Positions 1 to 8,081 of a stretch of 11,899 nt of DNA are shown piece after piece (within the stretch, counting starts at the first letter, position 1; every line of letters starts with the position of its first letter). Both the position numbers and the translations under genes were made by a program. Below the pieces are notes generated by a model. It was not told the DNA's origin. It did no database searches and was given only the letters and a program-made list of their open reading frames with translations. Origin of the DNA: Conidiobolus incongruus B7586 (lineage: Eukaryota; Entomophthoromycota; Entomophthoromycetes; Entomophthorales; Conidiobolaceae); assembly GCA_000697335.1 (NCBI GenBank), contig JNEM01014890.1, positions 1 through 11,899 of the forward strand, written 5' to 3'.

Positions 1-956
1 TATAATATATATAATATATATAAGTATAATGGTAATAAAATTAATATAATATAAACAAAGACTTAATATAAAAATAATATAGCTTATAATATAATACCAA
101 TAATATAGCTAAATGATATAAATATAAATAAAGTTTAATTAAGCTTTATAAAGAATTAAGTCAATATTGATATATTAGGTTTTATATTAAATAATACTGA
201 TATATTATAATACTTATAAAATATAGTCTTAATCTTAGAAATAATATAAAAAATAAAAACTAATAAGAATTAAAAGGAAAAAAGAACTTAGTTTATTAAA
301 TAACTCAATATTATTTATATAAATAATTTAGCTTTAAATATATATTAATTGATTATTTTATAATTAAATTAATTATATAGAAATTTATTTAAAAGAATTT
401 CAAAAACTAGACTCTTAATAATATATTTATGATAGTTAATATTATATTATTTAAATAATATTTTAATTAAAATAAAAAATAAATTTATATATATATTTTT
501 TATTTTATCAATTAATAAAAAATAATAATAGAATATTTAAAATTTAGGAAAATTAATAATAATTTTTTCTTAATTTTAAAATAATTAAATTAATAATAAA
601 TGGTAGTTTTTAATAGAAATATTTTTTTGATAAATTATTTACAAACCTTTAATAATTTCAAAAGGTTTATAATTGAGTTTTAATAATATTAAAATAAAAA
701 TTTTTAATGATTATTATCTAATTTAAATATAATTCAATTTTATCTTGAATTTTTTATTAATAATTTAATATATATTAATTACCAATAAATAGATATATAT
801 ATAATTTGAAAATATTAATTTTTTTATATAAATTATACATAATTAACTTTTTAAATCTGACATTATATTTAAAAAATCAAAAATTATAAAATTTGCTATT
901 TTTTGACTAATATAATTTTTTGAATATATTTAATTAACTAAAGTCATCAAAAAAAG
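1..956. other. A+T-rich stretch with no recognisable gene
   Basis: This stretch is almost entirely A and T, with short TA runs at the start, and all frames are densely stopped. I looked on the plus strand for the N-terminal PP-loop part (SGGVDSS-type motif) of the thiouridylase pseudogene that begins near 957, and did not find it. A small inverted repeat, AAACCTTT at 643-650 and AAAGGTTT at 661-668, could form a hairpin, but such pairs are common in DNA this A+T-rich. Nothing here supports a functional gene. Confidence 0.6.
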
Positions 957-2035
957 TGTGAGGAGCTAAATACTTGTTTAAGTGAAAGGGAATAATACAA
1001 GGTACGGTCTATTTCTAGAACATTGAAAATTACAAGTATTAAAGTAATTTTATTATCATGATTAATTCCTAATGTTGTATTGAATTTAATTAATAATTAT
1101 TAGATTAATTTAAAAATTATTGGAATTTGCTATTTAAACCCAATTTAAATAGATCAAATGGGACAAACACCAAATCTTGATATATTATATAATAAAGATG
1201 TAAAATTTAGCGTACTTTGAGATTATTTAAAACGCTATGTTACTATAAATCGTTGTAATTCAAATACTTTAAAACTACTGCAGGGTATTTTTATAATTAT
1301 TAATATATTTTCACATTTATATGCTAGATGTCGATCCTATAAGAGACCAAACTTAATACCTTGCTGGAGCTCCTCAAGCCAAGCTAAATAGAGTAAAAAT
1401 AACCAATTTACTATATCATCAACTATTATTCTCTAACTATACTATAGGTCATCTTCCCACTTAGCACAATGTATAAATTGCAAGTGAAACAACTCGCAAA
1501 ACAAGTTGGCTTTGTAGAGCAGAGCGAACAAAAAGAGAGTATGGGTATTTGTTTTATTGGTAAACGACCTATTGGATTCCAGCAATTTTTATCCAACTAT
1601 CTTCAAGAAAATCAAGCTAAAGTTGTCAATTGGAAGGATGGCAAATTCATTATGAATGTCAATATTTAGGAATTTACTTTGGGTCAAAGAATAAGAGGAA
1701 CTGGGCTTGGTCAAAATATCTTAATCATCACGGCAACTTATTGATATGCAATTAACAGTCACTAATATATATTGGATAAATGGTATGTTGGTATTAAAGT
1801 CGCTGATCGAAATATAATTATGGCTGTTAACGAAGTTGATCATCTTTGTACTTATACTACCAAATTAACTTTGAATCAATTTGAATTTTTCGATAATACA
1901 CATGATCATAACTTAATCAAAGATGATAAACCAATTCACTATCAATCAATTGAATCATTGCTAATATTCACATTAGGTAAAATAATACTGGCTAAAGTTA
2001 GAAGTCGATCAAAAGCAAATGATAAATTTTCATGA
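957..2035 (+). pseudogene. MTU1: decayed mitochondrial tRNA 2-thiouridylase (MnmA/TRMU/MTU1 family), intron retained
   Basis: The intact enzyme uses ATP and a persulfide sulfur to 2-thiolate the wobble uridine of mitochondrial tRNAs for Lys, Glu and Gln. Family blocks appear here in the right order: a TSE-W-like block (ELNTCLSERE, 966-992), the TPNPD..C-like block (QTPNLDILYNKDVKF, about 1161-1210), DVDPIRDQT (about 1284-1353), LLF....IGHLP (about 1423-1457), LAKQVGF...ESMGICFIGKR (1493-1567), TLGQR (1678-1692), WYVG.KV.DRNI (1781-1819) and DH..TYTTKLTL (1838-1874). A 43-bp GT-AG intron at 1285-1327 joins LLQ to DVDPIRDQ in frame, so this is not a processed copy. The frame from 960 to 1284 is interrupted by stops (for example 993-995, where family members have Trp). 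A frame change near 1460 and a stop at 1667-1669 follow. The first catalytic Cys (NPD..C) reads Tyr, while the second (GICFIG) remains. The PP-loop N-terminus and the distal C-terminus are not visible. The family call is secure; whether an intact copy exists elsewhere is unknown. Confidence 0.85.
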
Positions 2036-2159
2036 TTTTTACTTATTAATCAATTTTTTCCCCATATAGCTAAAGTTTATATCAAATCTATTAGGTAATT
2101 AAAAAATTATAAAAATTTAAAATTAAATATTAAATAAAAAATAGAAACAAAAATGAAAA

Positions 2160-2476
2160 AATATAATATCAGATAGAATATATACTGACTCAAAGAGGAT
2201 TAACACCTAGCCAGGTAAAGATTGGAACGTTATTGATTGAACAATAATAAAATTGATCTGAGATTGTCAAAATATTGATTGTATTATATGGTTAAAATTA
2301 TTGATAAATAAAATATAAAGCATTTAGATAGATAATAAACTATTAACTAGATGGCAATAATAATAAAAATAACCAGTGTAATAAAAGGAAGAATTAATGA
2401 AAAAATGAATTTAGATAATAAAATATTTAAAGATAATACTACTGTCTTTAAGATTTTATTAGTTTTTGAATACTAG
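2160..2476 (+). pseudogene. RPS13: possible decayed 40S ribosomal protein uS15 (RPS13) gene remnant
   Basis: Short blocks resemble eukaryotic uS15, in the order that protein has them. LTQRGLTPSQ at 2185-2214 compares with the family's LAKKGLTPSQ. IGTLLIEQ at 2221-2244 compares with IGVILRDS. EIVKILIVLYG at 2260-2292 compares with the KILRIL..NG block, in the same frame but after several stops. KDNTTVFKILLVFE, about 2429-2470, compares with KDKDSKFRLILIES, in another frame. GLTPSQ is the only long exact match. The intervening frames are stopped and no start codon is visible. In the intact protein this region contributes to the small-subunit rRNA-binding fold. The sequence lies between the thiouridylase pseudogene and tRNA-Thr, on the same strand. 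The match is tentative because the blocks are short and the sequence is so A+T-rich. Confidence 0.35.
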
Positions 2477-2547
2477 CCTATGTGGCCAAGTGGTAAGGCG
2501 TCTGTCTTGTAAACAGAAGATCCGTGGTTCGATCCCGCGCGTGGGCA
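2476..2547 (+). tRNA. tRNA-Thr (anticodon UGU)
   Basis: The 72-nt cloverleaf is complete. The acceptor stem GCCTATG pairs with CGTGGGC over all seven positions, with G-T pairs allowed. The D arm is GCC/GGC around AAGTGGTAA. The anticodon stem TCTGT/ACAGA carries the loop CTTGTAA, so the anticodon is TGT (Thr). The T arm is CGTGG/CCGCG with loop TTCGATC, and the discriminator base is A. There is no intron. The internal B box GGTTCGATCC is at 2526-2535. Confidence 0.97.
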
Positions 2548-2549
2548 TC

Positions 2550-2557
2550 TTTTTTTT
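2550..2557 (+). terminator. RNA polymerase III T-run terminator of tRNA-Thr
   Basis: A run of eight T residues begins 2 nt after the last base of the mature tRNA. This is the usual polymerase III stop signal. Confidence 0.85.
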
Positions 2558-2972
2558 CATAATATTTGATAGTCCATTTCTATTCTAACATAATCTTTAT
2601 TTTAAATAAGTATAACATTTATTAATCATTATATAAATTTTATTTTATATATTTTACTTCACTTATTTACTTTTATATACTATACATGTTAATTTATTTT
2701 GTTTTTGCAATTCAGCTATAAAATTGTTTATTTCAGGATTCTCCCTTTATTGTCGGAATTTGTTTTTATATTTAAATCATTAGTATTCAAATATCATATT
2801 TTTGACGTGTGAAGTTTATGCTAACTATATAGCCTTTTATGATGATTCAACATATTGATATTTATTGTTGAAAATTGAAACTTACAAATTATGAAACTTC
2901 TAATAAAAATGGATATATTTAAAATTCCTATACTTAGAAATTGACTTGAAAAATTGGAATTTTTGAAATAGA
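2558..2972. other. intergenic region between tRNA-Thr and TPI
   Basis: This stretch is A+T-rich. Two overlapping plus-strand frames around 2737-2900 look mildly coding (for example TCEVYANYIAFYDD), but both are interrupted and neither is recognisable. I treat the region as the upstream flank and promoter region of the isomerase gene. Confidence 0.5.
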
Positions 2973-2980
2973 TATATAAA
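2973..2980 (+). promoter_or_regulatory. TATA box candidate for the TPI gene
   Basis: TATATAAA lies 72 bp upstream of the isomerase ATG, a typical position for a polymerase II TATA element with a short 5' leader. In such A+T-rich DNA a chance match is possible, but the spacing is right and this gene class is usually highly transcribed. Confidence 0.45.
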
Positions 2981-3051
2981 TAGTTCAATATGATATTCTT
3001 TTATTACTTTGTAATTAAAATCATAATTTCATCGAATATATATATTTTAAA

Positions 3052-3916
<865 letters not shown>

Positions 3917-5009
3917 TTCGACGATCTCAACTATTTTCATTAAACTAACAATTATATATATATATATATTTATTATTTTACTCATCTTTATTTGTATTCA
4001 GTATTATATATTATTACTATTATACCTTTTCGAACTCATATACAATTAATATTATATTATTAGAAATATCTTTTATTTAATGATTATGGATTCGAATATC
4101 CAAAATGTTGATTTTTCCATAATATTTAGGTTATAAATTACATATTTTAAATATTCCAATTTTATCATTAAAGGAATACTCTTAAATTTAATTTTACAAG
4201 ACAGATTTATATTATGTGCATGTTTCAGTCACTATCATAAAATCAAAGCATTAACAGCTGTTTTATGGTTAGTTTATTAAACTTTTTTGATGAATTGTAA
4301 TAGAATAATTATCCTTGTCTTTACCTTTTTATAACTTACATGATCAGTTATGATATCATCGAAAACAGATTTCTCAAACTAATGGAATCAAAATAAACTT
4401 GATCAGAAAAATTAATTAGATATATATCATGGAAAAGTTGCAAATTTATACAAGCCACTAAAGTTTATGTTTAAATAGTTGTACAAATAACATTATTGTA
4501 TAAAATAATTGAATTTCAATATTAATATTTAAATACCTTTTTAATCCATTTTGTTAATAATAAATACAATATACGAACAATTAATTTTGAATTTAATTTT
4601 AACCAAAGTGGCGAAAAGTATTAAATATATCGTGAATATCCAAACAATATAATAAAAATTTTAAATTCTATTCTAAAATAAAAAAATTGAATACAGTTGA
4701 ATTATATCTTTGAATACTTTTTAGGGAAAAATCAAGATGAATCATTACGAAAGTCATTACATATATTTTTTAATATCAAGAGAAAAATACTTAACAATGT
4801 GATATAGAACAAAATAAATTTTAAAATATTATTAAAAAGGATTATGATGAATAAATGACTGAAAAAAATTAGTTAGAATTTTATAAAAAATAAATATCAA
4901 TATAAAATAGAATTAATTGTGATATATGATGAGAATCAATTTGAGTATAGTATTGAAAATATAATTTAGATTAAAATAGATATTACAAAATTGGTTAAAA
5001 CTATTAATT
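3917..5009. other. A+T-rich intergenic region between TPI and tRNA-Glu
   Basis: It begins with the TPI 3' flank and a short TA microsatellite at about 3953-3969. One plus-strand frame from roughly 4200 to 4680 has fewer stops than expected, but it is dominated by A+T-driven residues (I, N, K, Y, F, L) and matches nothing I recognise. A TTTT run on the minus strand at 4997-5000 probably serves as the polymerase III terminator of the tRNA-Glu gene. Confidence 0.5.
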
Positions 5010-5081
5010 CTCCGATACAGGGAATCGAACCCTGGCCGTCTCGGTGAAAGCGAGAAATCCTAACCACTGGACCATATCGGA
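5010..5081 (-). tRNA. tRNA-Glu (anticodon UUC)
   Basis: Read on the minus strand this is a complete 72-nt cloverleaf. The acceptor stem TCCGATA pairs with TATCGGA. The D arm contains GGTCCAGTGGTTAGGAT. The anticodon stem TCTCG/CGAGA carries the loop CTTTCAC, so the anticodon is TTC (Glu). The T arm is CAGGG/CCCTG with loop TTCGATT, and the discriminator base is G. There is no intron. The repeat at 5232-5664 lies on its 5' side. Confidence 0.97.
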
Positions 5082-5231
5082 TTATTTTTTATCTCACAAT
5101 TGTTATCCAATTGATACCTTTTCTCACTCAAAAATCACTACCAAATCATCAATCAGCCCAATTAAGCCATATAAATAATCACTACCAGTTGTGAATAAGG
5201 CTATAAACTCTTGATATCACAATTTCTACAT

Positions 5232-5664
5232 GTTTTACAACCACAATATTGATCTCTGATGGCCTACCTATTCCATCACTTCCCACTCAATCCAAAAGAT
5301 AACTTTTTTCTCTATTCTACTTTACAAATAAAACCTTATTTTCCTACTCAAAGCCCGCTTCCGAGCATACTCAAGGAGCCACCTATAGCTTTACTTGAGA
5401 CATATTCCATTATTCATTCTACACCCATTCCTATTGATATTCTGTGATTTTGCCTTCTTAGCATGTCAAATCCTCATACTGTCACTGCTGCTGCTGATTT
5501 AGTCACCCTCTTCAATGCCCCATTTAACAGTAATCATGGTTGGATGGCCAGGGAACTGAACATTGATAACTTACCTAAGTTTGTAGACAGCATGCTTCAC
5601 AATCTGGCCTGCACAATGGCTGTTTCAGTATACTCAATGACGCTCAATGAGCTAATAATCGTGG
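5232..5664 (+). repeat. left copy of an inverted dispersed repeat, class unknown
   Basis: This segment is repeated in reverse complement at 11467-11899, with no length changes: position x here pairs with 17131 minus x. I count about 2 differences in 5232-5548 and about 20 in the remaining 115 bp or so. On the strand shown it contains two short open frames in the same register, 5259-5447 (62 codons, starting MAYLFHHFPLNPKD) and 5463-5750 (95 codons, starting MSNPHTVTAAADLVTLF), the second running past the repeat end. I recognise neither product. The G+C content is clearly higher than in the flanks, which suggests a mobile or recently spread sequence. The left limit is unknown because the partner copy is cut by the window edge; 5090-5231 may also belong to it. 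No terminal repeats or target duplication can be shown, so a transposon, retroelement fragment or duplicated gene piece are all possible. Confidence 0.85.
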
Positions 5665-6625
5665 TATTCTCTGTCACAGCTCTCAGTGGCATTACCGCTG
5701 AAATCATGATCTATTGGGAGTTGTTACTAATCCATAACCCGCACAACTAGAACTGTATTGTACAATGATAGGTAGGTTACTAGTAAACAGAAATATGTCA
5801 AGAGCATGTATAATGTTTATTGTAGATATTGTGCACGATAACAAGCCAAAGCTTAGTTATTGTACCAAAGATGATATTTAAACAATAATACTAGTATTGA
5901 AATAGAGTCCTTTGATTGTGATATGATTCTATTGGTAGAATGTTATGAGACTTAGGAGAAATGGGGCCAAATCTGTCACATTCTCTATAGATTTTGATTT
6001 AACTATTATAAAGGATGAAATTCTGTATTCTTAAATTTGGATTAAATGTAAATTTCATTTTGTATTTTTCTACATATTTTATTTTGTATTATATTTTATC
6101 AATCATTATTTTTAATCAATATCCTTTCTATTATTTTTCTTCATTTTGCTACATTGTGTTTTTTACATATTAGATTTAATTTGTCAAATTGTTATTATCG
6201 CAGTATTATAATTTATAGTTTATAAATTGAAAAATTACGTTTTATATTGAATATAAATATCAGAAGCAATTAATATTTTGCATTAAATATCTAATTTAAT
6301 GATTATTACAAACGTAATGATATTATTAAACATGGTATTGGTTGTTAATAATTTGAATATTTGATAATATTTTTAAAGATAATTTCTTCTATAACCACTA
6401 TATTTGCTCACCAACCAAGTTATTTTATGAATAATTACAATATTCTAAAAAGTAACCTTTAATATTGTATTGATAGTCTCTATCAGAGTTTTAATAGATA
6501 GATCATTAAAGAACTAATATTCAAATGTAGATTGTGATTTCCCATCAAAATAAGAATGTTACTTATGATTTATATTAATTAGAGATTGATATCAATTTAT
6601 TATCAATGGAGAAATTATAATACAG
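5665..6625. other. repeat-flanking stretch without a supported gene
   Basis: From 5665 to about 6010 the base composition stays less A+T-rich than the surroundings, so the left repeat or the element that carried it may continue beyond the part shared with the right copy. A small plus-strand frame at 5766-5879 (38 codons) is not recognisable. From about 6010 to 6625 the sequence is A+T-rich. It should hold the missing first exon and promoter of the spliced gene that follows, but I could not locate a convincing ATG with a donor site. Confidence 0.45.
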
Positions 6626-7208
6626 ATTCACTATAATGAGAATAAAAAACAAAACGAAGTCAAAATAACAAATAGAGCAGATTTATTCAAAGACGAAAGC
6701 TCTGACTCGGGTGAAGAATTTGATCAAAATGGTCAAAGACAACTAGATCAGTTAATGAAAATGAGTTTATTTCAAATTGAAGAGACATTAAACGACGCAC
6801 AAGAAGTTGAGGCTTCTATAGGTACTTAAATAATATTATATATTTTTGAATTGTTATTCATATATCATATTATTAGAAAACGAAATCAATGAAAATGAAG
6901 CTTCAAATTCACCTATGGTAAATATCAAAATTGACATAGATTAAATTCATTTTGAACAATGATTTGTAGATATTTAGATTATTTTCGAATTTGCCAGCAC
7001 AAGTCATTTCAACTAAAGCCAAAGAAGTCACAAATCCCATTCAAGAAAGAACTATTCAAGATAATACCTATAACCCGTAATATAAAATATTTTATTATTA
7101 CAATAAATTTTAACTCATTGATTTTATTTATATAGTACTCAAGATGAATTGGATAGATTTCAGCAAATGTCGCTTGATTATGATCAAATTATTCAAGAAT
7201 CTAACTAA
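6626..7208 (+). CDS. small acidic spliced protein of unknown function, 5' end not found
   Basis: Four exons splice into one open frame of about 138 residues plus a TAA stop: 6626-6821, 6877-6917, 6970-7076 and 7136-7208. The introns are 55, 52 and 59 bp, with donors GTACTT, GTAAAT and GTAATA and acceptors all ending TAG. The unspliced sequence is stopped in every frame. A good acceptor (TATAATACAG) ends at 6625, so an upstream first exon with the ATG is expected, but I did not find it. The product is hydrophilic and acidic: an N-terminal DLFKDESSDSGEEFDQNG stretch, then QLDQLMKMSLFQIEETLNDAQEVEAS, and a C-terminal QDELDRFQQMSLDYDQIIQES. There is no signal peptide or membrane span. The two blocks containing MSL (KMSLFQIEE and QMSLDYDQI) look faintly like each other. 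I do not recognise the family. The DESSDSGEE run would suit casein-kinase-type phosphorylation. The gene could be complete with a distant first exon, or could itself be decaying. Confidence 0.6.
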
Positions 7209-7263
7209 CCTTAGGTAACACTCATCAAAAATCAAATATTAAAATTATCATGATTAACAAAAT

Positions 7264-7860
7264 ATGTTTATTCAGGAAAAAAAACTATATTCTAAAAGAG
7301 TGATTACAGTTAATTTAAAAGCGATTAATATACCTATATCAAAAATCTCTATAAAGAAAAGGAACGAAGGGAAAAAATTGATCACAATTTGCCAAGTCCT
7401 TACCTTGCTAAAAAATTATTCAAACCATCTTATAAAGTTAAAAAGGTGAACAGAATTTATTTAAGATTTTAATGTTATATTTTAGACTAATTGCTATTAC
7501 TCGATTTAATAAATTACCAACATACATTGTAATTAATAGTCTATACAATTCAAATAAGTATATTACCGAATTTGGGATTCTATTCAAATACCAAATCTTA
7601 ACTTGGTATTTTAAAGACAAAGAATTAGAATCTATCTTATCCAATACTGGCATCAGCATTGTAGGATTCGATATTTTCATTTAACTTGATATCCAGTGTT
7701 AAATTAATCAATCAATTTTAATTTTGGACTAAACTATACAATTAAAATATAAAATCAAGATATTATTTTGAGATTGTTATGATTGCTATACTAGGAAATT
7801 CATCGGATATTAAAATTCGTCTGGATGGAAATAAATTGAAACTAATATTATGTAGTTGAG
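7264..7860 (+). pseudogene. coding-like fragments in several frames, probably a decayed gene
   Basis: Three plus-strand pieces look like protein sequence but do not share a frame. The first, about 7347-7469, reads EKERREKIDHNLPSPYLAK followed by KLFKPSYKVKKV. The second, 7472-7684, is an open frame of 70 codons ending in KDKELESILSNTGISIVG. The third, 7779-7859, is a short frame containing LGNSSDIKIRLDGNKLKL. An intron-like segment with donor GTAACA and acceptor TTATTCAG spans 7216-7275. The pieces could belong to one former gene, or the first could once have been a downstream part of the neighbouring spliced gene. I recognise no family. The 80-codon frame on the opposite strand at 7438-7680 appears to be a shadow. 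Confidence 0.35.
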
Positions 7861-8081
7861 TTGATATTATTTGAGGTTTTATTTTTCGAAATAATTAATT
7901 AAAATAATTAAAAACAATTTTTGACTTCTCCAAACTCCTTTGCTAATCCTATTCTGAAACTCTGAATAATCTCCATAAATTCGATTATCCAAGTTGATTA
8001 CAATTGAGTTGGGGAATTAAATAATGATGAATAAAATATTTACATTGGATTTCCGATGAATTATACGCGTAGATCATTCCA
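7861..8081. other. 3' flank of the kelch gene
   Basis: This is A+T-rich non-coding sequence between the coding debris on the plus strand and the 3' end of the minus-strand kelch gene. I see no clear polyadenylation signal or other feature. Confidence 0.5.

Noticed and set aside
643-668. Hairpin from AAACCTTT and AAAGGTTT
   Set aside because: Eight-base complementary arms are expected often by chance at this A+T content, and there is no gene nearby that it could serve.
2737-2900. Coding-like plus-strand frames (TCEVYANYIAFYDD and DSPFIVGICFYI)
   Set aside because: Two different frames look equally plausible over the same bases, both are interrupted, and neither is recognisable, so chance is the simplest explanation.
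4200-4680. Plus-strand frame with a lower than expected number of stops
   Set aside because: Its residues are mainly those forced by A+T-rich codons and there is no motif, splice structure or family match.
5665-6010. Possible solitary long terminal repeat or a continuation of the left repeat element
   Set aside because: The composition is suggestive, but I found no defined ends, no duplicated target site and no second copy in the window, so I do not call an element.
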